Below are positions 1 through 8,366 of a stretch of 64,000 bases of DNA, in pieces (the first letter of the stretch is position 1; every line of letters begins with the position of its first letter). The translations under genes and the position numbers were made by a program. Source of the stretch: an uncultured Alphaproteobacteria bacterium (GTDB lineage: Bacteria; Pseudomonadota; Alphaproteobacteria; Rhodobacterales; Rhodobacteraceae); NCBI GenBank assembly GCA_902599445.1, contig CACKFK010000002.1, positions 1 to 64,000 of the forward strand. Reading direction: 5' to 3'. The notes under the pieces are model-generated. The model did no database searches. It saw nothing but the letters and a program-made list of their open reading frames with translations, and was not told where the DNA came from.

Positions 1-458
1 AAATTCTGGAAAAAAACAATTGGTTAAATCTTCCCAAACTTCAAAGTTGTTCCTGGGTGTATATGGGTATGTTTCCTAATTTCGTATTAGGTCTATATCC
101 AGATTGTGTGATTTATTATTATGAATATCCTATGTCTGCCAATAAGACAATCCAACAGGGGGGTGTGCTTAGGCACAAAAAAGAAACAAGAGAAAACAGG
201 TTAGCGAGATACTTAAGTGGACGTATTGACAGAGATACAGCTAAGGAAGATCAGATGTTGGTGGTTTGGTCATCAGAGGCAGTCAAATCCTCTGCATTTT
301 CAGGAATCTGTTTATCGGATCTTGAGTCTGGGGTTAAGACATACCACGATCATCTCAGGGAATTATTACCGGTAGTGACAATGCAAGAGGAACCTAAAGA
401 AAAATCTCTTTCGCAGGTCAATAAAAGCCTTTTGAAGGGGGAGTTTATCTCAGTTTAA
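1..458 (+). CDS. Rieske-type ring-hydroxylating oxygenase large subunit, 3' end
   Basis: The reading frame is open to the left edge (in frame from base 3), so the gene starts outside the window; the GTG at 57 is not a real start. The visible ~150 residues resemble the C-terminal end of the catalytic domain of Rieske [2Fe-2S] oxygenase alpha subunits: a 'MFPNFVLGLYPD' strand, then a beta region 'VIYYYEYPMSANKT', then the helix 'DQMLVVWSSEAVKSSAF' and 'LESGVKTYHDHLRELL'. The Rieske centre and most iron ligands lie upstream and cannot be checked. The substrate is unknown. The polyamine genes downstream suggest an amine or quaternary amine, but this is only inference. Confidence 0.6.
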   Translation, partial: ILEKNNWLNLPKLQSCSWVYMGMFPNFVLGLYPDCVIYYYEYPMSANKTIQQGGVLRHKKETRENRLARYLSGRIDRDTAKEDQMLVVWSSEAVKSSAFSGICLSDLESGVKTYHDHLRELLPVVTMQEEPKEKSLSQVNKSLLKGEFISV

Positions 459-496
459 ATTCTTTAATCAAGAAATGAAAAGAGTATGATTTTAAA

Positions 497-1354
497 ATGA
501 GTTTTTCAGAGCAGGATAAAAAGGGATGGCGCCTTCTTGGCTTGCCATTTATATTTTCACTGCTGCTCCTTGCGGTTCCTCTTGCAACAATGTTTGCATT
601 AAGTTTCTGGACACAAGATTATTTGGTTCTCAAAAAGACTTTCACCTTGGCAAATTATAAACAGGCTTGGTTTGAACCCGTTTTCCAAACTTTATTTACA
701 CGCTCGTTATTAATTTCATTTACTGTCACGGTGTTCACCATAATTTTTGCTTTCCCGGTTGCATATTTCATCTCTTTTTATGGGGGGAAGCGTAAAGCCC
801 TTTGGTTGTTCTTAATCACTATTCCTTTTTGGACTAGTTATCTATTGAGGATGTTCTTATGGAAAGTCATTTTAGGTTATAATGGTGTCCTGAATTCATT
901 TCTCGAATGGATTGGTGCTATCACTGAACCACTGACTTTCCTTTTGTATAATTCTAATGCTGTAGTCCTTGCATTGGTTCATGGCTGGGCCCCTTTTGCG
1001 ATACTGCCAATTTTTGTTTCTTTGGAAAAAATAGATCGCTCTCTACTGGAAGCTTCAAATGATCTTGGTGACACTGCATTCAAGCAGTTTTTTAGGATAA
1101 TATTACCACTCTCTATGCCAGGGGTTGTTGGTGCGGTTTTAATAATATTCATACCAACCATTGGAGATTATATAACGCCAAAACTAGTTGGGGGACCTGA
1201 AGGGTTAATGATTGCTAACATGATACAAGTCCAGTTCTCAAAAGCAAACAACGCGCCCTTGGCAGCAGCTTTATCGGTGACTTCCCTACTTATAGTGGGG
1301 TCGATATCAATCTTATTCGTTTTATTAAATAAAAAGCATTTGAGAAATTATTAA
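497..1354 (+). CDS. ABC transporter permease, spermidine/putrescine type (PotB-like)
   Basis: A 285-residue inner-membrane protein with about six hydrophobic segments. The first is near residues 14-36, and the last ends shortly before the charged tail. The permease coupling loop is visible as 'EASNDLGDTAFKQFFRIILPLSMPG' around residues 190-214, the EAA motif that docks on the ATPase. It is the first gene of a three-gene unit (PotB-, PotC- and PotA-like), with 1 nt to the next gene. PotB-family permeases import polyamines or related cations with a periplasmic binding protein, here probably the convergent gene at 3314-4369. The exact substrate cannot be read from the sequence. Confidence 0.85.
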   Translation: MSFSEQDKKGWRLLGLPFIFSLLLLAVPLATMFALSFWTQDYLVLKKTFTLANYKQAWFEPVFQTLFTRSLLISFTVTVFTIIFAFPVAYFISFYGGKRKALWLFLITIPFWTSYLLRMFLWKVILGYNGVLNSFLEWIGAITEPLTFLLYNSNAVVLALVHGWAPFAILPIFVSLEKIDRSLLEASNDLGDTAFKQFFRIILPLSMPGVVGAVLIIFIPTIGDYITPKLVGGPEGLMIANMIQVQFSKANNAPLAAALSVTSLLIVGSISILFVLLNKKHLRNY

Positions 1355-1355
1355 A

Positions 1356-2168
1356 ATGAAGCAATCTAGCAAATACTTTAAAGCCTGCATTGTTATATTT
1401 CTGATATTTTTGTATGCTCCTGCTTTTCTTTTGCCTATTTTTTCTTTCAACGATAGTAAAGTCATTGCCTTTCCACTCTCAGGTTTTTCAACGGTATGGT
1501 TTCAGGAATTACTATATGAAGACACCTTGCATGATGCTCTGAGAAACTCATTATTTATTGCTGTTTCATCTTCTATCTTAGCCACGGTATTTGGTACGCT
1601 TGTGGCGAGAGCGTCTTCAAGATACCAATTTTTTGGGCAAAGAGCATCGGTAACCTTTATTTTGGTTCCTCTTATATTGCCTGAGATTATTTTAGGGGTG
1701 TGCCTCTTGACTGTATTAATCCAACTTGGATTAAATCTGAATCTATGGACGGTAGTTTTAGGCCATACACTTCTTATAACGCCTTTTTCCACTCTTATTA
1801 TGGTGTCTGCTTTTAATAATCTTGATATAAGTTTAGAAGAAGCATCTTTAGATCTAGGTATGAGTGCAGTTCAAACCTTTCGTCTAATCATATTACCTAT
1901 GGTTTCTCCTGGGTTAATCTCTAGCCTTCTTATTGGTTTTGTAATTTCATTGGATGAATTTATAATAGCATTTTTCCTGACTGGGGTAGAACCGACATTG
2001 CCAGTTTATATTTGGGCACAGTTTAGATTTCCAGCAAAATTACCTAGCACCATGGCTCTTGGGACTATACTTCTGATTGTTTCTTTAATTTTAGTGTCTT
2101 TATTCGAGTACTTCAGAAGGCGGATCGAATTATATAATCATTACAGTATGGAGCTGGATCAAAAATGA
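1356..2168 (+). CDS. ABC transporter permease, spermidine/putrescine type (PotC-like)
   Basis: A 270-residue second permease with about six membrane segments. Its EAA loop reads 'EEASLDLGMSAVQTFRLIILP', followed by 'MVSPGLISSLLIGF' and the PotC-typical 'SLDEFIIAFFLTG'. It starts 1 nt after the upstream permease stop and overlaps the ATPase gene by 4 nt (ATGA), so the three genes are translationally coupled. It should form the heterodimeric membrane channel with the preceding permease. Confidence 0.85.
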   Translation: MKQSSKYFKACIVIFLIFLYAPAFLLPIFSFNDSKVIAFPLSGFSTVWFQELLYEDTLHDALRNSLFIAVSSSILATVFGTLVARASSRYQFFGQRASVTFILVPLILPEIILGVCLLTVLIQLGLNLNLWTVVLGHTLLITPFSTLIMVSAFNNLDISLEEASLDLGMSAVQTFRLIILPMVSPGLISSLLIGFVISLDEFIIAFFLTGVEPTLPVYIWAQFRFPAKLPSTMALGTILLIVSLILVSLFEYFRRRIELYNHYSMELDQK

Positions 2169-3277
2169 CAAACGGGGGGGGAATCCAAGAAGGTAATATT
2201 GTAGATTTGATATCCATACAAAAAACCTTTGACCGCATTAAAGCAGTGAATGATGTTTCTATAGGGATTAAAGAAGGTGAATTTTTTTCACTGCTGGGCC
2301 CTTCAGGATGTGGAAAGACTACACTACTTAGAGTAATTGCTGGATTTGAGGTTCCTGAAATGGGGGATGTTTTAATAAATGACAAACTTGTGAACTCTGT
2401 TCCACCTAATAAGAGACCAACTAATATGGTTTTTCAAAATTATGCCATCTTTCCACATCTAAACGTTGCAGAAAATGTAGGGTATGGCTTAAGAAATAGT
2501 AAGCTAGATAAAAACTTATTACAGAAAAGAGTAAGGGAGACACTGAATCTAGTAGGTTTAGACGGATTTGATAATAGGTCATCAACAGCGCTGTCTGGCG
2601 GTCAAAGGCAGAGAGTGGCCTTGGCTCGTGCCCTAATTTTAGAACCTAGAGTGCTGTTGCTCGATGAACCTTTATCAGCATTGGATAAAAATCTCAGGGA
2701 ACAAATGCAGTTTGAATTAAGGCAGTTGCAAAAATCCGTTGGTATTACCTTTGTGTTAGTTACACATGATCAAACAGAGGCTCTTACCATGAGTGATAGG
2801 GTTGGGGTGATGTTTGATGGAAATGTGGATCAAGTAGCAACACCGGAAGATATTTATAATAAACCTAGAACTAAAAGAGTAGCATCATTTATAGGGAGCA
2901 TGAATTTTTTTGATGCAGAAGTATCTGTCAGACAAGACAATTCGATTATAGCACTAAATAATAACTTAGGAAAAATCCGATTGAAAAAAGAAAGTGTTTT
3001 TGGCATGGAGGGCTCAAAACTCTCAGTTGGCATTAGACCCGAAAAATTCAAGTTAATTTCCAATGATAATAAAGAAGCAGGTAGGGCTGTATCTGCTATA
3101 GTTTATGAAAAATCATTTCTTGGCCAAACAAAATTATTTAATTTGAGATTCAAAGATAGTGAAAATGTCATAACAGTTTCTACCTCAGATTTGAAGAATG
3201 CTCCCAATCCTCACATTGGGGATGCGGTTAAGTTTATATGGGATGAGGAAGATCTTGTGGGTTTTTATGAGGAATAG
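2165..3277 (+). CDS. ABC transporter ATP-binding protein, polyamine type (PotA-like)
   Basis: A 370-residue ATPase. Walker A 'GPSGCGKTT' is at about residues 45-53, the signature 'LSGGQ' at 143-147, Walker B 'LLLDEP' at 164-169, and the switch His is in 'LVTHDQ'. The C-terminal third carries a TOBE-type regulatory domain ('VGIRPEKFKLI'), as in PotA and related importers. The start overlaps the upstream permease gene by 4 nt. The stop codon lies inside a strong hairpin that probably ends transcription. It energises the PotB/PotC-like permeases. Confidence 0.88.
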   Translation: MTNGGGIQEGNIVDLISIQKTFDRIKAVNDVSIGIKEGEFFSLLGPSGCGKTTLLRVIAGFEVPEMGDVLINDKLVNSVPPNKRPTNMVFQNYAIFPHLNVAENVGYGLRNSKLDKNLLQKRVRETLNLVGLDGFDNRSSTALSGGQRQRVALARALILEPRVLLLDEPLSALDKNLREQMQFELRQLQKSVGITFVLVTHDQTEALTMSDRVGVMFDGNVDQVATPEDIYNKPRTKRVASFIGSMNFFDAEVSVRQDNSIIALNNNLGKIRLKKESVFGMEGSKLSVGIRPEKFKLISNDNKEAGRAVSAIVYEKSFLGQTKLFNLRFKDSENVITVSTSDLKNAPNPHIGDAVKFIWDEEDLVGFYEE

Positions 3278-3298
3278 GTGGTTTGAACCACCTATTCC
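3271..3298. terminator. Bidirectional hairpin between convergent genes
   Basis: Bases 3271-3281 (GGAATAGGTGG) pair perfectly with 3288-3298 (CCACCTATTCC), leaving a 6-nt loop. The hairpin starts within the last codons of the PotA-like gene and sits 15 nt from the end of the convergent binding-protein gene. It is a good candidate for a shared terminator, although the flanking T-tracts are short. Confidence 0.65.
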
Positions 3299-3313
3299 CG
3301 CTTTTAAGGTTAG

Positions 3314-4369
3314 TTAGAAGCCAGATTTGATTAGTTCGAACTCTTTAATCATTCTTTCTCTTAATTCTGGAGCAGATGGCTTTTGAAACAGAGAACCTTT
3401 GGTATAACTCTCTAAAGGTTCCCAACCGTTTTCTTTGCCGACGGTTGCCATGACTTCTTTGTTTGTATGACCGTATCCCCACTCAGTTAGCATGTAAGCA
3501 GCGGAGGCGTCTTCTAGCCATGCGTCTAAAAAGTCATAAGCTTTCTGTTCTGATCCTGGTGCATCCTTCATCATGGTATAGCCACAAACCCAGGTCGATG
3601 ATCCTTCTTTTGTTCCTCTGTTAAAGACAACTTTTGGTGCATCTTCTTCCCAACCAAGAGTAAATGCTACTTCATTCCAAGTCCATTCCAAGAGGATTTC
3701 ACCACTTTTCATCAGTGCTGAACCTTCTGCGCCATCGGCATGGTACTGCCTCACATTCTTATGAACTTTTCTTAAGAATTCTGAAGCTTTTTTAAAGTCA
3801 TCGTCAGTTGCTTTGGTCCAATCTGTTACACCTACTGCTAAAAATCCAAGAGCATAAGCGTCATCGACATTATCAATCAGGGAAACTCTACCTTTGAATT
3901 TTGGGTCAGCAAATGCGTACAAGGAGCTTGCCTCAGCTTCAGTTACTTCGTCCGCATTATATGTTAGGGCAGTCGCACCCCAGTCGATAGGAAGCGCCCA
4001 TTGCACACCATCCACTTGAAAACCTTCCATTCCAGCAAATCCTGGGTCTACTTTTCCCCAGTTCTTTAGTCTACTAGTATCAATTGGGACAATGATATCG
4101 GCATTGCGCCATTTTACTACTGACTGGGAACAAGGATGACCAAGATCAGCCCTAAATCCAGCTCTTACCTTTTGAAAAGCTTCCTCTTCATCAGAAAAGA
4201 ACGAATAAGTGGGTGAGTCCCCATACTTTTCTACGTAAGCTCCAAAAAATCCGGGGTCTTCATACCCACCCCAATCAAAAACAATCAGCTCACTATCTGC
4301 TGCTACTGCTAGGTTCGCAAAAAATAATGAACCAATAAATGTTAGAATATTTACAGGTTTTAAATTCAT
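3314..4369 (-). CDS. Periplasmic substrate-binding protein, polyamine ABC type (PotD-like)
   Basis: A 351-residue secreted protein. A Sec signal peptide is visible (MNLKPVN, a hydrophobic core, then a cut after 'LAVA' near residue 23). The mature protein opens with 'ELIVFDWGGYEDPGFFGAY', the usual start of PotD/PotF-type binding proteins, and later shows 'FDWGATALTYNADEV'-like PotD blocks ('PIDWGATALTYNAD'). It is transcribed toward the PotABC-like genes rather than with them and probably serves that transporter. A putrescine/spermidine-like cation is expected from the family and neighbours, but the ligand is inferred. Confidence 0.82.
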   Translation of the reverse strand: MNLKPVNILTFIGSLFFANLAVAADSELIVFDWGGYEDPGFFGAYVEKYGDSPTYSFFSDEEEAFQKVRAGFRADLGHPCSQSVVKWRNADIIVPIDTSRLKNWGKVDPGFAGMEGFQVDGVQWALPIDWGATALTYNADEVTEAEASSLYAFADPKFKGRVSLIDNVDDAYALGFLAVGVTDWTKATDDDFKKASEFLRKVHKNVRQYHADGAEGSALMKSGEILLEWTWNEVAFTLGWEEDAPKVVFNRGTKEGSSTWVCGYTMMKDAPGSEQKAYDFLDAWLEDASAAYMLTEWGYGHTNKEVMATVGKENGWEPLESYTKGSLFQKPSAPELRERMIKEFELIKSGF

Positions 4370-4450
4370 GTTCTCCTCCCATATTACGAATAAAAGTTTT
4401 TCAAAATGAAATATTGATTATACTTGCACTAAGCTTTTTCACCACAAAAT

Positions 4451-5824
4451 TTATTGAAAATGTTTTTCAACCTCCAAAACAGCATCATCTAGAATGTCGA
4501 ACATCAAGTCAATCTCTGTTTTTGTGATAATAAGTGGGGGTGAAAATACACACATATTAATTATAGGTCTAAGTAGTAAACCTCTTTTTTCAGCGGCTGT
4601 GTCAATAAGAGAGCCAAAGTGGTGGTCAAAAGCTAATCGATCTTCCTCATCGAGGTTTTCATCACTATGACCTTCTAGGCAACCTAAAAGTCCAATTCCT
4701 CTTGCATAACGAATACAATGATATTTTTCTCCAAGATCCTTAAGCCGCTTCTGAAAATGAGGAGTTATTTCTTGAACATGCTTCAAAATTTCTTCATTCT
4801 CCATTATTTCAATTGTTTTCAAGGCTGCCGCTGCTGCTATAGGATGTCCGGAATATGTGAATCCGTTTGCAAACAAAAGCTCATTATTATTCTTATTTGC
4901 CTTTATATCTTTCATTAGAGAGTCGGAAATAATTGTAGCGCCCATGGGAATATAGCCTGAAGTTAGGCCCTTTGCACATGTTATTATGTCGGGCACAAAA
5001 TCAAAGATCTTCTCTGAAGCAAACCAGTGCCCAAGTCGTCCAAAACCAGTGACGACTTCATCCGAAACATATAATACCCCGTACTTTTTACACACTTCCC
5101 AAGTCATTCGGTGGTAACCGTCAGGAGGAAGTATCACTCCTCCCGACGCTAAAACCGGTTCAGCTACAAAAGCTGCCACTTTTTTAGGGCCAATCTGTAA
5201 AATCTTTTTTTCCAATTCTGAAACTTTTATTTCACACCACTCTTTTTCTGAAGTTTCAGAACTCCTCAGATTAGGATTCACATCTGATACGAATTCAATT
5301 CCTACACCTATTGTATCAAGATATCTTTTATCCCGCTCCTTCCCAGAAATACTGGATGAAAGTAATGTAGAACCATGATAGCCCTTTTCTCTTGCTATAA
5401 TTATTTTTTTTTCACTTTGGTTTAGGCAATTGAAATAAAAATGTACAAAGCGAATTGCGCTATCCAGTGCTGTTGAACCACAGGTCGTGAAAAATACGGT
5501 GTTTAGATCTGAGGGTGTCAGGGTTGATAGTTTATGAGATAGGCGAGCGGCTGGTTCTGTACTAGAAAACCATGGACTAGAATAGGGCAATTTTTCACAT
5601 TGGTTTGCTATTTCTTTAGCTAGTTCTTTTCTGCCATAACCAATATTTACGCACCACATCCCCCCTGGCCCATCGATATACTTGTTACCATTCGCATCGT
5701 ACAAATAAATGCCTTCTGATCTAACGATCATGTTGTAATCCGAAGATTCAGAATTACAGTCCTGCCATGGATGTAAGAAATGTCTCGAATCTAAATTTCT
5801 TATAATGTCGGTGTCAGGGGTCAT
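4451..5824 (-). CDS. Class III omega-aminotransferase (putrescine/beta-alanine--pyruvate type)
   Basis: A 457-residue PLP enzyme. The cofactor lysine is K285 in 'CAKGLTSGY', the pyridine-nitrogen Asp is D255 in 'SDEVVTGFG', and the phosphate-binding region is 'TCGSTALDSAIR' (about 114-125). The N-terminal 'GPGGMWCVNIGYG' block is typical of SpuC-like putrescine:pyruvate and related omega-amino acid transaminases. It is divergent from the agmatinase-like gene (201 nt between starts) and next to the importer. The likely role is transamination of putrescine or a related diamine to an aminoaldehyde. The family is firm; the substrate is inferred. Confidence 0.78.
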   Translation of the reverse strand: MTPDTDIIRNLDSRHFLHPWQDCNSESSDYNMIVRSEGIYLYDANGNKYIDGPGGMWCVNIGYGRKELAKEIANQCEKLPYSSPWFSSTEPAARLSHKLSTLTPSDLNTVFFTTCGSTALDSAIRFVHFYFNCLNQSEKKIIIAREKGYHGSTLLSSSISGKERDKRYLDTIGVGIEFVSDVNPNLRSSETSEKEWCEIKVSELEKKILQIGPKKVAAFVAEPVLASGGVILPPDGYHRMTWEVCKKYGVLYVSDEVVTGFGRLGHWFASEKIFDFVPDIITCAKGLTSGYIPMGATIISDSLMKDIKANKNNNELLFANGFTYSGHPIAAAAALKTIEIMENEEILKHVQEITPHFQKRLKDLGEKYHCIRYARGIGLLGCLEGHSDENLDEEDRLAFDHHFGSLIDTAAEKRGLLLRPIINMCVFSPPLIITKTEIDLMFDILDDAVLEVEKHFQ

Positions 5825-5860
5825 CTTGATTTAATTATTTTGCTTTTTTGCCGTTCATGC

Positions 5861-5876
5861 CTTATCTAACGATAAG
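5861..5876. promoter_or_regulatory. Short inverted repeat in divergent polyamine promoter region
   Basis: CTTATC and GATAAG face each other across 4 nt in the 201-nt gap between the divergent aminotransferase and agmatinase-like genes. It could be an operator for the polyamine genes, but the arms are only 6 bp and no regulator gene is adjacent. Confidence 0.2.
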
Positions 5877-6025
5877 TTTAGTTTATTCAGTTTCATACAA
5901 GAAAGTCCATCTATTTTGCCTGTTAGGTATATATAGTAATAAGTTTTGATAATATTTATGGAAAAAATAATTTCAATGCTCGTCCTTTAATTTACGACTG
6001 AGAAAAAAATAGTTAGCAGAAGAAG

Positions 6026-6994
6026 ATGAGTGAAAATGGTGATCAGGCTTTTAGGGCCGACAGTAATCAAGAAAAATGGTCTGAGATGACTTATGGTGGG
6101 GTATTAAGTTTCCTTAGGCGAAAATATTCGCGTAATTTGAAGGGGGTAGATGTTGTGGTATCTGGTCTACCTTATGACTCAGCAACGACCAACAGACCTG
6201 GAACAAGGTTTGGCCCTAGAGCTATAAGAGAAGCTTCTACTCAGTTGGCCGAGCTAAAGTCTTTTCCTTTCGGTTTTGAAATCACTAATTCTCTCAACGT
6301 AGTTGACTGGGGTGATTGCATGCTAGATCCCCATAGGCCTGATTCTATTGTTGCTTCCATTCAGGGACACGCTGAAAAAATTTTAGATAGAGGCTGCAAA
6401 ATGTTAACATTTGGAGGTGACCATTTCATTAGCTATCCTTTGCTCAAAGCTTATGCAAAAAAATATGGTCCCATAAGTTTGCTACAAGTTGATGCTCATT
6501 GCGATACGTGGGAGGATGATGGCGAAAGATTAGATCATGGAACAATGTTTACTCGTGCCATCAAAGAAGGCTTAATAGACGTAAATTCTTCGACTCAAGT
6601 AGGTCTCCGGACCTTCAATGATAATGATTTTGGCTTTGAGATTTTATCTTCGCCTTGGATTCATACTAATGGCATAGGTAAATGCCTTGAAATAATAAAG
6701 AAAAGAGCTGGAGAAAATCCACTGTATGTTTCATTTGATGTTGACGGTTTGGATCCTGCTTTTGCCCCTGGTACTGGGACACCTGTTTCCGGTGGTTTAG
6801 CTAGTTGGCAAGCTTTGGAGATTATCAGAGGATTAGCAAATTGTAATTTGGTTGGATTGGATGTTGTAGAGGTTTCACCTCCGTACGACCATAGTGATAT
6901 TACAGCGATATTTGCTGCTACTATAGCCCATGATTGGCTATGCTTACTAGCGAAGAAAAATGGTGCTCAAGAAAGTATAATTGGTCGAATCTGA
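6026..6994 (+). CDS. speB: Agmatinase / ureohydrolase family protein
   Basis: A 322-residue ureohydrolase. The binuclear Mn site is complete: 'GGDHF' (D132, H133), 'DAHCD' (D156, H158, D160) and 'SFDVDGLDP' (D238, D240). The N-terminal 'GLPYDSATTNRPGTRFGPRAIR' block is typical of agmatinases and related guanidino hydrolases. It would release urea from agmatine to give putrescine, which the neighbouring enzymes could degrade. Other guanidino substrates (guanidinobutyrate, guanidinopropionate) are possible. It is first in a run with the glutamine-synthetase-like and FAD-oxidase genes; the next start is 10 nt downstream. Confidence 0.8.
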   Translation: MSENGDQAFRADSNQEKWSEMTYGGVLSFLRRKYSRNLKGVDVVVSGLPYDSATTNRPGTRFGPRAIREASTQLAELKSFPFGFEITNSLNVVDWGDCMLDPHRPDSIVASIQGHAEKILDRGCKMLTFGGDHFISYPLLKAYAKKYGPISLLQVDAHCDTWEDDGERLDHGTMFTRAIKEGLIDVNSSTQVGLRTFNDNDFGFEILSSPWIHTNGIGKCLEIIKKRAGENPLYVSFDVDGLDPAFAPGTGTPVSGGLASWQALEIIRGLANCNLVGLDVVEVSPPYDHSDITAIFAATIAHDWLCLLAKKNGAQESIIGRI

Positions 6995-7004
6995 AAGGGA
7001 TGTC

Positions 7005-8366
7005 ATGTTAAAAAAACCCAGCGCTAGATTGCCTAAAGCCCTACAAGGCTGGCTTGGTAGTAAAAAGATAGAAGAAGTTGAATGTGTGATTTCAGATATT
7101 GCAGGCGTAGTGAGAGGGAAAGCCATGCCGCTTTCAAAGTTTGATCGACTAGAAAATGTATACATGCCATCCTCTATTTTCTATCAAACTATTTCAGGTG
7201 ATTATGTAGATTTACCTATACCAAACCAGTGGACTGAGAATGACATGGTCTTAACTCCAGATATTTCAACAGCCATATGTTCTCCCTGGGCAGACGATGT
7301 AACTGTGCAGGTGATTTGTGATGTTCTGGATCTTGATGGTAACCCGATTGAAATTGTACCTAGAAATGTATTAAAGAGAATCATTAATCTTTATAAGCAA
7401 AAGGGGTGGGATCCTATCGTTGCCCCAGAGATAGAGTTTTACCTTACAAAACCAAATCTTGATCCCAGCCTACCTATAGAACCCATGCTTGGTAGAACTG
7501 GTAGAAAAGTTGCTTCCCGACAGGCGTATAGTATGGCTGCAGTAGATGAATATGGTCGGGTGATAGATGATATTTATGATTTTGCTGAAGCACAAGGATT
7601 TGAAATTGATACTATAAATCAGGAAGGTGGGGCTGGGCAGATTGAGATTAATCTTGTGCATGGCGATCCATTGAAGTTGGCAGATCAAATTTTTTTCTTT
7701 AAGCGCATGATCAGGGAAGCTGCATTTAAGCGTGATTGCTTTGCGACATTCATGGCAAAACCAATGCAGGAAGAACCTGGAAGTGCTATGCATATTCATC
7801 AGTCAATTTGTGATTTAGCTTCAGGGCAAAATATATTTGTTAACAAGAAAGGTGAGCCAAGTAAGTACTTTTATAATTTCCTGGGAGGGCAACAGGAATA
7901 TTTACCAAAGGCGATATGTCTTTTGGCGCCTTATGTAAATTCATATAGACGTTACGTTGCCACTGGATCTGCACCGATAAATCTTGAGTGGGCCCGAGAT
8001 AATAGGACTACTGGACTTCGGATCCCAATTTCTTCATCAAACAATTTAAGAATTGAAAATAGGGTTGGAGGAATGGACTGTAATCCTTACCTTGGGATAG
8101 CAGCGTCCTTGGCTTGTGGATTGTTAGGAATAAAGAAAAAACTTAAACCAAGAGAAGCCCTAAAAGGAGAAGCATACACAATGCCAAGAGCTCTCCCGCA
8201 TGGACTTATCGAAGGTTTAGAATTGTTTAATGAGGCTCCAGAACTTGAAATACTTTTAGGTAAGACATTTTGTTCAATTTATAGATCTTTAAAAAGGCAT
8301 GAGGCAGAGTCTTTCTTACAAGTCATAAGTCCCTGGGAAAGGGAGCATTTACTCTTGAACGTATGA
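7005..8366 (+). CDS. puuA: Glutamine-synthetase-family gamma-glutamylpolyamine synthetase (PuuA-like)
   Basis: About 453 residues from the ATG at 7005, which has AGGG a few bases upstream; an in-frame TTG at 6981 lies inside the upstream gene. The GS fold shows 'APEIEFYL' (catalytic Glu region), 'NQEGGAGQIEINL', 'MAKPMQEEPGSAMHIHQS' and 'SNNLRIENRVGG'. PuuA-type enzymes ligate glutamate to putrescine using ATP. The following FAD oxidase overlaps by 4 nt, reproducing the puuA-puuB pairing. An N-acetyl-spermidine or other amine substrate is not excluded. Confidence 0.78.
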   Translation: MLKKPSARLPKALQGWLGSKKIEEVECVISDIAGVVRGKAMPLSKFDRLENVYMPSSIFYQTISGDYVDLPIPNQWTENDMVLTPDISTAICSPWADDVTVQVICDVLDLDGNPIEIVPRNVLKRIINLYKQKGWDPIVAPEIEFYLTKPNLDPSLPIEPMLGRTGRKVASRQAYSMAAVDEYGRVIDDIYDFAEAQGFEIDTINQEGGAGQIEINLVHGDPLKLADQIFFFKRMIREAAFKRDCFATFMAKPMQEEPGSAMHIHQSICDLASGQNIFVNKKGEPSKYFYNFLGGQQEYLPKAICLLAPYVNSYRRYVATGSAPINLEWARDNRTTGLRIPISSSNNLRIENRVGGMDCNPYLGIAASLACGLLGIKKKLKPREALKGEAYTMPRALPHGLIEGLELFNEAPELEILLGKTFCSIYRSLKRHEAESFLQVISPWEREHLLLNV